Source: Halorarum halophilum (GTDB lineage Archaea > Halobacteriota > Halobacteria > Halobacteriales > Haloferacaceae). From it: a stretch of 64,000 bases of DNA. Positions 1 through 9,252 of the stretch are shown here, piece after piece. Both the position numbers and the translations under genes were made by a program. The notes below the pieces were generated by a model. The model was not told the origin of the DNA. It was given only the letters and a program-made list of their open reading frames with translations, and did not search any database. Location of the stretch: NCBI RefSeq assembly GCF_013401515.1, contig NZ_CP058529.1:3286001-3350000 (forward strand), written 5' to 3'. Within the stretch, counting starts at the first letter, position 1; every line of letters starts with the position of its first letter.

Positions 1-93
1 GAGGCCCGTCGCCTGGAGGAACGTGCGCCTGGAGGTCGTGATCGGCGACGACGTGTGCGATGTGGCCGATGGTCGCGAGCGATCCTTACTCAT
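1..93 (-). CDS. N-terminus of a Tat-exported protein (gene runs off the window)
   Basis: Reading the minus strand from an ATG at 93 gives 31 open codons up to the window edge. They encode a polar leader followed by a twin-arginine motif at residues 21-30 (SRRTFLQATG), with the hydrophobic core apparently just beginning. This is the usual start of a haloarchaeal Tat-secreted protein such as a solute-binding lipoprotein, but nothing of the mature protein is in the window, so the function is unknown. No convincing TATA box is placed at the expected distance, so the exact start is less certain than the signal peptide. Confidence 0.62.
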   Translation of the reverse strand, partial: MSKDRSRPSATSHTSSPITTSRRTFLQATGL

Positions 94-274
94 GAGTCTC
101 ACACGCCGGGCGGCGATCGTGATGGTCTCTCCCTCGACGGATGGTAACACACAGTTTGGTGCACATGCGCCCAAATCAACTCTCGGAGGAGGTCATTAAT
201 CACATCGCTATACTAATAGGAAATAAGGGGGTTCGACGGGGTTCGGGAACGACGAGTGACCGACTGTCGACGCG

Positions 275-1459
275 CTACGCGGGGTCGAGTCGAACCAGCG
301 ACGTGCGCTGTTCGTCGCCCCTCCCCTGGCTGACGGCCGCGTACAGCGAACCGTTCGCCGCGGAGAGCTGACCGACGTGGGTCCCCACCTCGGCGGTGAA
401 CCGCGCGGGTTCGACGCGGAAACCGTCCGTCCCGATTCCCCCATCCGGTTTGAGCGCCCGGAGCCGGTCGCCGCCGGTGTAGACCGTGTCGCCGACGATG
501 ACCGGTGGGTGGTCGCCGGTGGTCCCGACGTCGACGTGCCACCGTTTCTCCCCGCTATCGGCTGAGAGGGCGTGGAGTGTCCGTCCACCGTCTACGTACA
601 CCGTCCCGTCGGCGACGCCGATGCCACCTTTCGCGAAGCCGCCGATCTCCGTGGTCCACTCGATCTGTCCCCGCCTTCCGAGTGCGTACAGGTTGCCGTC
701 GAAGCAGCCGACGAAGGTTCGCCCACCGACGGTGGTCGGGCCACACTGGCAGTAGTCCGGCAACGCCGTGCGCCAGAAGCCATCACCAGTGCTCGGGCTG
801 AGTGCGTAGACGTCACCAGCTTCAGTCGCCACCACGAACGGCACCGACTGGGTACCCGCGATCCCCTGGATCTGACCGAACAACCGGCGCTCCCACTCCA
901 CAGCTCCAGTCTCTCCATCGAGTCTGACGATCGTCTCGCCCGTGCCGACGAGCAGTGAGGTCCCGGACCCGCTGACGATCGGCGGCGCGGTGGTGTGTCT
1001 ACTCGACTCGTGCACCCACCGCTGCTCGCCGGTCTCGACGTCGAACGCGCGGACCATCCTGTCCCCGGCGACGTACGCGGTGCCGTCGTGTACTGCCGGT
1101 GGCGCCCAGTACACGGCAACCCGGTTCTCGGGCGCGACCGACCACCGTTCCTCGCCGGTCTCGATATCGAGTGCCAGCACGTCGTGGCTGACCGTCACGA
1201 AGGCCGTCTCCCCGGCAACGATGGGTTCGGCGGTGTGCCTTCCGGTCTCGACCCGCCAGCGTTCCGTCACGCCCGACCGGGGGCCCGTCCCGTCGGGAAT
1301 GTACCGAGTGTGCTGGCGGTCGTGGCCGGCCGTCGGCCAGTCGGTCGCGTCGCCGGCGTCCTTGGCCGCTCGATCGTACCCGCTGTTCGACGAGCAGCCG
1401 CCCAATCCGGCTACGCTGGCGGTTCCGATTGTCGCGAGGAGGGACCGTCTGGAGGGCAT
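275..1459 (-). CDS. PQQ-like beta-propeller repeat lipoprotein, Tat-exported
   Basis: This 394-residue protein starts with a Tat signal (SRRSLLATIG) followed by a lipobox (LGGC, Cys about 22), so it should be exported folded and lipid-anchored outside the membrane. The rest is a series of blades carrying the PQQ/quinoprotein-type signature, such as ALDIETGEERW, AFDVETGEQRWV and ALSADSGEKRW. Such propellers in haloarchaea are usually binding or scaffold proteins; there is no sign of an alcohol dehydrogenase active site and PQQ binding is not implied. An AT-rich TATA-like element (minus strand GGATAGTTA, 1487-1495) lies about 28 bp upstream of the ATG, fitting a leaderless transcript. A second, divergent propeller lipoprotein of the same kind lies at 30436-31785. 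Confidence 0.85.
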   Translation of the reverse strand: MPSRRSLLATIGTASVAGLGGCSSNSGYDRAAKDAGDATDWPTAGHDRQHTRYIPDGTGPRSGVTERWRVETGRHTAEPIVAGETAFVTVSHDVLALDIETGEERWSVAPENRVAVYWAPPAVHDGTAYVAGDRMVRAFDVETGEQRWVHESSRHTTAPPIVSGSGTSLLVGTGETIVRLDGETGAVEWERRLFGQIQGIAGTQSVPFVVATEAGDVYALSPSTGDGFWRTALPDYCQCGPTTVGGRTFVGCFDGNLYALGRRGQIEWTTEIGGFAKGGIGVADGTVYVDGGRTLHALSADSGEKRWHVDVGTTGDHPPVIVGDTVYTGGDRLRALKPDGGIGTDGFRVEPARFTAEVGTHVGQLSAANGSLYAAVSQGRGDEQRTSLVRLDPA

Positions 1460-2020
1460 CTGGTGCTCGCTCTCTCGTCGTCCCTAACTATCCTCTGATT
1501 TCACGCTGACAGGAGTCTGAACGAGCTCCCGACGAATGGAGGTACTAGAAATGACGAATAACGACTATAGAAAGTAAATAGATATTTTTCTGGTGGGTCC
1601 GCCGGCGTACGCGAACCGGAGAATCCAATCAGCGGACGAGTCAGTGTCTTCCCAACCCGTGCGTCCGAGCTCCGTCGATGTGGGCGTCACGGCTTCGACG
1701 AAGCAGCCCCATCGTCCAGACTATTAGCCGAGAGCGGCGCTGTACCCCGATCGGACGCTGTTGCGTCGACGAGGTTCCGATCGAGTGCAGACTCCGAGCC
1801 GTCGCCGATCGAGTCGGTGCGGACGGATCGGGCCGACAGATGCGGGAGACGAGGACAGCCAAGACAGTAGCCGAACACCACGACTCATAACAAAAGAAAT
1901 CATTACGGGTTAGATATAGGAAGGAGAAGATAATAGAAAGGTAGTACTACCTCCGCCGGCCGTGGTGCTGAAGCGAATCGTCCGTCGGTCCGTCGTAGAG
2001 TTCCCCGATGCGATCCGGAA
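1460..2020. other. Intergenic region, no gene seen
   Basis: No convincing coding sequence was found in these 560 bp; short open frames here have neither haloarchaeal amino-acid composition nor family resemblance. It holds the promoter of the upstream propeller gene near 1487-1495, an AT-rich block at about 1545-1592, a second AT/purine-rich block at about 1884-1938, and the palindrome described separately as a terminator. Confidence 0.6.
1908..1952 (-). terminator. Putative transcription terminator of the GH3 gene
   Basis: Downstream of the GH3 stop codon, the minus strand reads a perfect 14-bp palindrome (AGGTAGTACTACCT, 1939-1952) followed by a pyrimidine-rich tract containing TTTCTATTATCTTCTCC. 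Archaeal termination depends mainly on U-rich tracts, so the tract is the stronger part of the evidence. The palindrome has no unpaired loop and could also be a protein-binding site. Confidence 0.45.
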
Positions 2021-4351
2021 TCAGGCGTCCTCGACGTGAGTCTCGGCGAAGTAGGCGCGCCCGTTGCGCGGCACGACCTTCGACTCGCTCACGTCGACCG
2101 TCTCCGTCGCGACGACGTCCGCGGCAGAGCGGCCGATGCGCAGTTCGTACGAGCCCTCGTGGACGACGAGGTTCATGTCGCGGTCGTGGTACGCGAGCAG
2201 GGAGGCGGGGAGCTCGAACGTCACGCGCTTCGATTCGCCGGCGTCGAGCGCCACGCGCTCGAAGCCCTTCAGCTCCTGAACCGGGCGGGCCTGGTCGGGC
2301 GACTCGGGGCGGACGTACAGCTGGACGACGTCGCGCCCGGCGCAGTCGCCGACGTTCGTGACCGTGACGCTCGCCGCTACCGTCCCGGCCGGGTCGACGC
2401 GGTCGGCCGCGAGTTCGAGGTCGTCGTAGTCGAACTCGGTGTAGCTCAGCCCGTGACCGAACGGGTACAGCGGCGCGCTCCCCGTGTACACGTGGTCGTT
2501 GGTCGCCGAGTTGGGTCGGCGGCTGTAGTGGACGGGGAGCTGCCCGACCGACCGGGGAACCGACACCGGGAGGTGGCCGCTCGGGTTGTAGTCGCCGAAC
2601 AGCACGTCGGCGATGGCCGTGCCGCCCTCCTCGCCGGGGAGCCACGCCTGGAGGACGGCCGGTACCTCCTCGGCGACCCACTCGATGGAGTGGGGCTTGC
2701 CGCTGACGACGACGACGACGAGCGGCGTACCCGTCCCGTGGAGCCGTACGAGGAGCTCCTGCTGGACGCCCGGCAGGCCGAGGTCGGTCACGTCCGACCC
2801 TTCGCCGCTGGTGGGGAGGCTCGGGTTGGTCGCGTCCGCCTCGTCGGCGTCCAAGAAGTCGACGGCGGAGCGGGCGCCGACGAACGCGAGCGCGACGTCG
2901 GCGTCGGCCGCGACGTCCGCGGCCGCGTCGAAGCCGCTCGTATCCGGACCGGTCGTCGTACACCCCTCCTCGTACGGGACGTCGACCCCGACTCCTGCAC
3001 GCACTCGGATGGCTTCGAGGGGCGTCGTCGCGTCGACCGACACCTCCTCCTCCGGGTAGTGTGCGGGATAGGCGTAGTCGCCCATCATCTCCTGGACGTC
3101 GTCCGCCTTGGGGCCGACCACGGCGAGGGTGTCCACGTCGTCGAGCGGGAGGAGGTCGCCCTCGTTCTTCAGCAGGACCTGCGACTCGCGCGCGGCGCGC
3201 TCGGTGAGCGCCGTCGCCTCGTCGGTTCCGAACGCGTCGGCCGCGGCGTCCGCGTCGACGGTCGGGTCCTCGAGGACGCCCTTCCGGAGCTTCATCCGGA
3301 GGACGCGCCGGACGCTCTCGTCGAGCGTCTCCTCGGCGAGTTCGCCGTTCTCGACCGCCTCGACGAGGTGCTCGCCGTAGCAGTCGGTGGCCGGGAGTTC
3401 GACGTCGATGCCGGCCTCGAGTGCCTGCACGCCGGCCTCGCGCTCGTCGGCCGCGACGCCGTGCTCACTCCGCAGAAACTCCACGCTGTAGTAGTCGGAG
3501 ACGACCGTCCCCTCGAACCCCAGCTCGCCGCGGAGCACGTCGGTCAGCAGCCACTCGGAACTCGCGCAGGGGATGCCGTCGATGTCGTGGTAGGCGTTCA
3601 TCACCGACTCCACGCCCGACCTCCGGATCGCGGCCTCGTACGGGTACAGGTGCGTTTCGCGGAGCTCCCGTTCGCCGAGATTGACCGAGGCGCGGTTCTT
3701 CCCGCCCTCGGAGACGCCGTGGGCGACGAAGTGCTTCAGCGTCGCCGAGATGCCCTCCTCGACCGAGTCGCCCTGGAGCCCTGAGACGTACGCGCAGGCC
3801 ATCGCCGCGACGAGGTACGGGTCCTCACCGAACGTCTCCTCGACGCGCCCCCACCGGAGATCGCGCGCGACGTCCAGCACGGGTGAGAGCGCGTGGACCG
3901 TCCCGATCGCCTCCATCTCGGACCTGATCTGCTCGGTAACCTCGGCCATCAGGTCGGGCTCCCACGTGCTCGCCATCCCGATCGACTGGGGGAACGTCGT
4001 CCCCTCGGGGCCCATGTAGCCGCTCAGGCACTCCTCGTGCGGGATCGCCGGGACACCCAGTCGCGTCTCGCCGAGGATCTCCTGTAACTCGTTCGTGATC
4101 CGGGCGGCATCGGTCGGGGAGAGACTCCCCTCCCCACCGATGCGGGTGAGGTGACCGATCCCCTCGGACAGGAGTTCCTCGGCCGCCTCGCGGTCGAGTT
4201 CGCCGTCGTCGAGTAGCTTCGCCGCGTTGACCGAGCCTAGCTGGGCGGCCTTCTCCCGTAGCGTCATTCGCGAGAGCAGGTCGTCGATGCGTCGCTCTGG
4301 CGGCGCGGCGTCGTCGGTGTACGTCGCGCCCTCCGGAACCTCTGCTGTCAC
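2021..4351 (-). CDS. Glycoside hydrolase family 3 beta-glucosidase/beta-xylosidase
   Basis: About 776 residues, typical for three-domain GH3 enzymes. It opens with the family start RIDDLLSRMTLREKAAQL, continues with the N-terminal barrel (KHFVAHG) and carries the catalytic nucleophile Asp (about residue 286) in GTVVSDYYS. A C-terminal fibronectin-III-like domain follows (near QELKGFERVALDAGE). No signal peptide is seen, so it should act in the cytoplasm on imported oligosaccharides, releasing glucose or xylose; the substrate cannot be told from sequence. The frame is open to an ATG at 4489, but that would sit 25 bp from the divergent GH42 gene. The GTG at 4351 is preferred because a TTAAGAT element lies about 28 bp upstream; GTG 4366 is an alternative. 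It flanks the uronate-catabolism locus. Confidence 0.9.
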   Translation of the reverse strand: MTAEVPEGATYTDDAAPPERRIDDLLSRMTLREKAAQLGSVNAAKLLDDGELDREAAEELLSEGIGHLTRIGGEGSLSPTDAARITNELQEILGETRLGVPAIPHEECLSGYMGPEGTTFPQSIGMASTWEPDLMAEVTEQIRSEMEAIGTVHALSPVLDVARDLRWGRVEETFGEDPYLVAAMACAYVSGLQGDSVEEGISATLKHFVAHGVSEGGKNRASVNLGERELRETHLYPYEAAIRRSGVESVMNAYHDIDGIPCASSEWLLTDVLRGELGFEGTVVSDYYSVEFLRSEHGVAADEREAGVQALEAGIDVELPATDCYGEHLVEAVENGELAEETLDESVRRVLRMKLRKGVLEDPTVDADAAADAFGTDEATALTERAARESQVLLKNEGDLLPLDDVDTLAVVGPKADDVQEMMGDYAYPAHYPEEEVSVDATTPLEAIRVRAGVGVDVPYEEGCTTTGPDTSGFDAAADVAADADVALAFVGARSAVDFLDADEADATNPSLPTSGEGSDVTDLGLPGVQQELLVRLHGTGTPLVVVVVSGKPHSIEWVAEEVPAVLQAWLPGEEGGTAIADVLFGDYNPSGHLPVSVPRSVGQLPVHYSRRPNSATNDHVYTGSAPLYPFGHGLSYTEFDYDDLELAADRVDPAGTVAASVTVTNVGDCAGRDVVQLYVRPESPDQARPVQELKGFERVALDAGESKRVTFELPASLLAYHDRDMNLVVHEGSYELRIGRSAADVVATETVDVSESKVVPRNGRAYFAETHVEDA

Positions 4352-4514
4352 AGAGGCCGGGTTCACGGCGCCGCATCTTAACGATTCTGACGGCGTCTGG
4401 TATCGCCCCGGACGGGCGACTGTCCCGACTTCGGCGGACACGGTGTCGCCCGGAACGGTCCTATCCGGGCGGCCGAGGGGAAGGTTCAACTAACCCGGCC
4501 AGGACTGGAAGCGC

Positions 4515-6500
4515 ATGTCGATCGGAGTCTGCTACTTCCCGGAACACTGGCCAGGCGAGCGGTGGGAGCGCGACGTCGAACAAATGGCCGAGGCGGGGTT
4601 CGAACACGTCCGGATGGGCGAGTTCGCCTGGGACCGGCTCGAGCCCGAGCGCGGGCGCTTCGAGTTCGGGTGGCTGGACGAGATCCTCGACCTGCTCGCG
4701 GAGCACGACCTGACGGCGGTGCTGTGCACGCCGACGGCGACGCCGCCGAAGTGGCTGGTCGACGAGCGCCCCGGGATCCTCCAGGAGACCGCGGACGGGA
4801 CGGTGAGGGGGTTCGGTGGACGTCGCCACTACTGCTTCAACTCGCCCGCGTATCGCGAGGAGACCGAGCGCGTCGTGTCGGAGCTGGCCGACCGGTACGC
4901 CGGCGACCCGCGGGTCGCCGGCTGGCAGATCGACAACGAGTTCGGCTGTCACGACACCGTCCGGTGCTACTGCGACGACTGCGCGGCCGCCTTCCGTGAC
5001 TGGCTCCGCGAGCGGCACGACGACGTCGACGCGCTGAACGAGGCCTGGGGCACCGCCTTCTGGAGCCAGTCGTACCCGTCGTTCGGGTCGGTCGATCCGC
5101 CCTGCGTGGCGACCGCCGACCACCACCCGTCGCGGCTGCTGGCGTACTACCGGTTCGCCAGCGACAGCGTCCTCGACTACAACCGGCTCCAGGTGGCGCT
5201 CCTGCGGGACGCGGACGACGACTGGTTCTTCACGCACAACTTCATGGGGAACTTCGGCGACCTCGACGCCCGCGCCGTCGCCGAGGACCTGGACTTCGCC
5301 TCGTGGGACACCTATCCGACGGGCGGGTTCGCCCGCGGCGGTGACGCGTCGCTCCGGACCGGCGCGTTCGACACTGTGGGGATGAACCACGACCTCTACC
5401 GGGGGATGAGTGACGAGCGCTTCTGGGTGACGGAGCTCCAGTCGGGCGAGAAGGACTACCCTGCCGACAGCCCGCAGCCGGCCGAGGGCGCGATGCGGCT
5501 GTGGGCCCACCAGGCGGTCGCCCACGGCGCGGGCGCGGCGCTGTACTTCCGCTGGCGGCGCTGCCGGAGCGGCCAGGAGCAGTACCTCGCCGGGTTGCGG
5601 AAACACCACGGCGGCCCCGACCGCGCGTACGGCGACGCGCGCGAGACCGCGGCCGACCTCGCGGACCTCGATCCCGGCCCGGTCGACGCCCCGGTCGCCC
5701 TCCTCCACGACTACGAGGACGCCTGGGCGCTCGACATCCAGCCCCGATCCTCCTCGTTCGACTACTGGGCGCACGCACGGACGTACTACAGCGCCCTCCG
5801 CCGGCGGGGACTCGACGTGGACGTGGTCGGGACCGACGCGGACCTCGACGGTTACGGCGCGGTCGTCGCCCCGACGCTGTGCCTCGCGGACGCGGCGCTC
5901 GCCGACCGCCTGCGCCGGTACGCGGAGCGCGGCGGCTCCCTGCTCGTGACGATGCGGTCGGGCGTCAAGGACGAGTACGACAAGCTCCGGAACGATCCGG
6001 CTCCCGGGCCGCTCGCGGGGACCGTGGGCGCGACGCTCGACCAGCGCGAGAGCTTCCCCCGCGACGAGGACGGGCTGGACCTGACGTACCGCGGCGAGTC
6101 GTTCGCGTACCGGACGTGGGCGGAGTGGCTCGACGTCGACGGCGCCGACGTCGTCGGCGAGTACGCCGCGGGCGTCGGCGAGGGCCGCGCCGCGATCACG
6201 CGGAACCGCGTCGGCGACGGCACGGTCCTGTACAGCGGCGTCTGGCCGGGGGCGGAACTGGCCGACGCGCTCGTCGCGGACGTGCTCGACGCGGGCGGTG
6301 TCGAGTGCGCGGACCGCCTCCCACGGGACGTTCGGTGTTCGACCCGAGGAGACGCGGTCTGGGTGCTCAACTTCGCGCTCGATCCGGTGACGGTCCGGGC
6401 GGACGGGGACGCGGAGTGGCTCGTCGGGGACGAGGAGGTCCCCCCCGCCGGCTGTTCGGTCGTTCGCGCCCCCCTCTCGGAACTGGCGTTCGAGCGGTAG
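4515..6500 (+). CDS. Glycoside hydrolase family 42 beta-galactosidase
   Basis: This 661-residue enzyme shows the GH42 start (GVCYFPEHWPGERWERD), acid/base Glu142 in QIDNEFG and nucleophile Glu307 in WVTELQSG, spaced as in characterised GH42 enzymes. Four cysteines (C107, C151, C153, C156) match the structural zinc site of the family. After the barrel come the trimerisation domain and a small beta domain. It hydrolyses terminal beta-galactosyl or related bonds (alpha-L-arabinopyranosides are also cleaved by some members), consistent with side chains of plant hemicellulose or pectin. No signal peptide is present, so the enzyme is intracellular. A TTCAACTAAC element lies about 25 bp upstream of the ATG. 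It is divergent from the GH3 gene. It resembles the Haloferax BgaH family. Confidence 0.93.
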   Translation: MSIGVCYFPEHWPGERWERDVEQMAEAGFEHVRMGEFAWDRLEPERGRFEFGWLDEILDLLAEHDLTAVLCTPTATPPKWLVDERPGILQETADGTVRGFGGRRHYCFNSPAYREETERVVSELADRYAGDPRVAGWQIDNEFGCHDTVRCYCDDCAAAFRDWLRERHDDVDALNEAWGTAFWSQSYPSFGSVDPPCVATADHHPSRLLAYYRFASDSVLDYNRLQVALLRDADDDWFFTHNFMGNFGDLDARAVAEDLDFASWDTYPTGGFARGGDASLRTGAFDTVGMNHDLYRGMSDERFWVTELQSGEKDYPADSPQPAEGAMRLWAHQAVAHGAGAALYFRWRRCRSGQEQYLAGLRKHHGGPDRAYGDARETAADLADLDPGPVDAPVALLHDYEDAWALDIQPRSSSFDYWAHARTYYSALRRRGLDVDVVGTDADLDGYGAVVAPTLCLADAALADRLRRYAERGGSLLVTMRSGVKDEYDKLRNDPAPGPLAGTVGATLDQRESFPRDEDGLDLTYRGESFAYRTWAEWLDVDGADVVGEYAAGVGEGRAAITRNRVGDGTVLYSGVWPGAELADALVADVLDAGGVECADRLPRDVRCSTRGDAVWVLNFALDPVTVRADGDAEWLVGDEEVPPAGCSVVRAPLSELAFER

Positions 6501-6553
6501 CCTACCGATATCGGGGTCACGGCCGACGCGCGAACGATCGGCGTAAACCGACG

Positions 6554-6581
6554 AAACCGGTCCGCGGCATCCGCGGATTTA
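6554..6581 (+). promoter_or_regulatory. uxaC promoter with candidate regulator half-site
   Basis: A GGATTTA TATA-like element ends at 6581, about 33 bp before the uxaC ATG. Just upstream is AAACCGGT (6554-6561), inside the 12-base string GAAACCGGTCCG that also occurs in the left arm of the palindrome on the iclR promoter at 20773-20784. A CCGCGG-CAT-CCGCGG pair (6562-6576) lies between it and the TATA box. The shared string suggests a common regulator, but one short match is weak evidence. Confidence 0.4.
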
Positions 6582-6611
6582 TGGCGGTCTCGGCTGTGAC
6601 CTCTACCAACG

Positions 6612-7979
6612 ATGGGCTTCCTCGACGAGGACTACCTGCTCGAAACCGACGCCGCACGCGACCTGTACGACGCCGTCGCCGACCTGCCGATCCGCGACCC
6701 GCACAGCCACGCCGACGTGGTCGAGATCGTGGAGGACGACGGCTGGGGCGACATCTGGGAGGTGGAGGGCGCCACCGACCACTACGTCTGGGCGATGATG
6801 CGAAAACGTGGCGTCCCCGAGGAGAAGATCACCGGCGACGCCTCCAACCGCGAGAAGTGGACCGCGCTGGCTGAGGTGTTCCCCGAGTTCGCAGGCAACC
6901 CGACCTACGAGTGGGTCCACCTCGACCTGAAGCGCCGGTTCGGCATCGAGAACCCCATCTCGGCCGCGACGGCCGACGAGATCTGGGAGGAGACCGCGGC
7001 GCAACTCGAAGACGACACGATGCGACCGCAGCGCCTCCTCGAGGAGATGGGCGTGGAGGTCGTCTGCACCACCGACGACCCGACCTCGTCCCTGGAGTAC
7101 CACGAGCGCGCCGCGACCGAGGTCGACGGCACCGACGTCCTCCCGACGTGGCGGGCCGACCGGGCCGTGCACATCGGCCACGGGGACTGGGACGACTTCG
7201 TCGACGAACTGACCGACGCGACCGGCATCGACACGGGCAGTCTCGACGGGTTCCTCGACGCGCTCGCGGCCACCCACGACCGCTTCGCCGACCACGGTTG
7301 CCGCGCGAGCGACCTGAGCGTGTACGAACCCGTCTCCCGACCCGTGAGCGAGACGCGGGCGCGGCGGATCTACGAGGCCGCTCGCCGGGGCGAGTCCCCG
7401 AGCGAGCGCGAGGTCGAGGATTTCGAGGCGTTCCTGCTGGAGTACATCGGCTCGCTGAACGTCGAGAAGGGGTGGGTCACCCAGCTCCACATCGGGCCGG
7501 TCCGCGACTATCGCGAGGACCTGTTCGAGCGGCTGAGCTCTGCCGCCGGGGGCACCGTCACGTCGGGCGACGTCGAGATCGCGGAGAACCTCCGCCACTT
7601 CCTCAACACGTTCGACGGCGAGGGGGAGATCGTCCTCTACTGCGTCGACCCGACGCACTACCCGACGCTGGCGACCATCGCCCGGGCGTTCCCCAACGTC
7701 TGCGTGGGGGCGGCGTGGTGGTTCAACGACAGCCCGTTCGGCATGGAACACCAATTGGAGTACGTCGGCACGGTCGACCTCCTTGCCAACCACGCGGGCA
7801 TGGTCAGCGACTCGCGGAAGCTCCTCTCGTTCGACTCGCGCTTCGAGATGTTCCGGCGCTCGCTCGCGAACGTCGTCGGTCGGCAGGTCGAGCGCGGCCG
7901 GATGCCGATGGACGTCGGACTGGACCTGGTCGAACACGTCGCCTACGATCGACCTGGCCGCCTCTACGGGTTCGCCTAG
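6612..7979 (+). CDS. uxaC: Uronate (glucuronate/galacturonate) isomerase
   Basis: This 455-residue protein has the UxaC family layout. A metal-binding His pair lies near the N-terminus (RDPHSHAD), and the late family motif AAWWFNDSPFGMEHQL is clear. UxaC interconverts D-glucuronate with D-fructuronate and D-galacturonate with D-tagaturonate in the cytoplasm; it is the first step after uronic acids are set free. It sits between GH42 and the divergent uxuA, and the locus also encodes GH67 and a CHEV-type GH4, which would make exactly these two sugars. The length is close to that of bacterial UxaC and no key residue appears missing. The start is the first ATG after the TATA box. Confidence 0.93.
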   Translation: MGFLDEDYLLETDAARDLYDAVADLPIRDPHSHADVVEIVEDDGWGDIWEVEGATDHYVWAMMRKRGVPEEKITGDASNREKWTALAEVFPEFAGNPTYEWVHLDLKRRFGIENPISAATADEIWEETAAQLEDDTMRPQRLLEEMGVEVVCTTDDPTSSLEYHERAATEVDGTDVLPTWRADRAVHIGHGDWDDFVDELTDATGIDTGSLDGFLDALAATHDRFADHGCRASDLSVYEPVSRPVSETRARRIYEAARRGESPSEREVEDFEAFLLEYIGSLNVEKGWVTQLHIGPVRDYREDLFERLSSAAGGTVTSGDVEIAENLRHFLNTFDGEGEIVLYCVDPTHYPTLATIARAFPNVCVGAAWWFNDSPFGMEHQLEYVGTVDLLANHAGMVSDSRKLLSFDSRFEMFRRSLANVVGRQVERGRMPMDVGLDLVEHVAYDRPGRLYGFA

Positions 7980-8028
7980 CTGTCGTCGTTCGCTCCGGGT
8001 TATCGCGCCGTTCGGTTAGGTGCGGCCG

Positions 8029-9138
8029 TCACGTCCGCTCCGACTGTTCGACCTGCTCCGCCAGCATCACCTGCTCCACCTGCTCGCCCTGCTCCGCCCG
8101 CATCGCCTTCAGCATCCCGTTCAGGTAGCCGACCGTGTACGCGCGGCCGCGGTGTTCCCAGTCGGAGTCGCCCTCCAGTTTCGGGGTGTGGTCCGGGATC
8201 ATCATCCCCTCGAAACCTACCTCGTCCAGGAGTTTCAGTACCCCGTACTCGTCGAAGTTTCCCTCGCCGAGGAACGTCTCCCTGAACGAGGGGATCGTCC
8301 CCTCGACGTCCCGGAAGTGCACGTAGAACAGCTCGTCGCGTCCGCCGAAGTGGCGGATCACCTCGTTCAGGTCCTCGCCCATCTCCGACCAGCAGCCCAG
8401 ACAGAACTCCAGCCCGTGGTTGTCGCTCGGGACGAGCTCCATCGCCCGCTTGAAGTTCTCGAAGTTCCGTGCGAGCTGCGGGACGCCGCCGAGCGTCTCC
8501 ATCGGCGGGTCGCTCGGGTGGAGACACAGTTTGATCCCGGCGTTCTCGGCGACCGGGAGCACCTCGCGCAGGAAGTACTCGTAGTTCTCCCACATCTCCT
8601 CCTCGGTGTACTCGCGCCCGTGCGTGAAGCTCGTGTCCGCCTCCTCGGCGTCGAACGCCGACACCCGCGCGCCGCCGCGGACGGTCTCGGTCCCGGTCCG
8701 CCAGACGCCCGCGGGCGCCCAGTGGTACCCGAAGATGGGGATGCCGGCTTCCCCCATGTTCCGGATCGTGTTCTTGAGCTTGGCCAGCTGTTCGTCGCGC
8801 CCGGGCCGGCCGAGCATCACCTTGTCGTAGAACGACGTCGGGAAGTTCTCGATGGCGTTCAACCGGAGGCCGTGGTCCTCGATCCGCTCGCGCAGCGCGA
8901 CCAGGTTCTCGACCGACCACTCGCCGTCGCCCTCCAGGGGCATCCGCTCGTCGTCGGGCATGTGCTCGTAGTCGGGGTCGTCGTACTGGTACATGTTAAG
9001 GAGGACGTCGTCGACCCCGAGCTGTTTGATGAACCGGAGCCGCTCCTCCGTCGGTTCCATGAACTGTCCGAGACCGACCCGCATAGGGAGATCGTCGGGT
9101 CGCTCCGCAGCCGCGTCTCCGCCGTCGACGGTAGCCAT
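8029..9138 (-). CDS. uxuA: D-mannonate dehydratase
   Basis: About 369 residues, a TIM-barrel enzyme that dehydrates D-mannonate to 2-keto-3-deoxygluconate. The four residues known to bind the catalytic metal in this family can be seen in context: His in CLHPSDPP, Cys in FCLGC, His in YVHFRDV and Asp in MIPDHTP. The N-terminal half has the usual motifs (GLGQF, LLNMYQYDD, AIENFP, IFGYHWAP). Two in-frame ATGs exist at 9147 and 9138; 9138 is chosen because an ATTAAAA element lies about 28 bp upstream. It is divergently transcribed from the GH4 gene across a 114-bp region. The C-terminus ends in a Glu/Gln-Val-Glu-Gln run without apparent function. A paralogue lies at 10794-11861. Confidence 0.93.
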   Translation of the reverse strand: MATVDGGDAAAERPDDLPMRVGLGQFMEPTEERLRFIKQLGVDDVLLNMYQYDDPDYEHMPDDERMPLEGDGEWSVENLVALRERIEDHGLRLNAIENFPTSFYDKVMLGRPGRDEQLAKLKNTIRNMGEAGIPIFGYHWAPAGVWRTGTETVRGGARVSAFDAEEADTSFTHGREYTEEEMWENYEYFLREVLPVAENAGIKLCLHPSDPPMETLGGVPQLARNFENFKRAMELVPSDNHGLEFCLGCWSEMGEDLNEVIRHFGGRDELFYVHFRDVEGTIPSFRETFLGEGNFDEYGVLKLLDEVGFEGMMIPDHTPKLEGDSDWEHRGRAYTVGYLNGMLKAMRAEQGEQVEQVMLAEQVEQSERT

Positions 9139-9252
9139 CGATTTCACTTTCTTCGTGTGCGGTTTTAATGGTATGGTGTATCGGCCATCCGCGACCGACC
9201 CGTCTTGCAGCTTCCCACACCTCTATGCTGGGTCCCGAACGTGTGCGATTCG

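Noticed and set aside
1678..1890. A 70-residue plus-strand frame in the first large gap
   Set aside because: No start signal, no motif; composition does not match the acidic proteins of this genome.
2036..3784. A 582-residue plus-strand open frame
   Set aside because: Antisense to the GH3 gene; no motif and no promoter.
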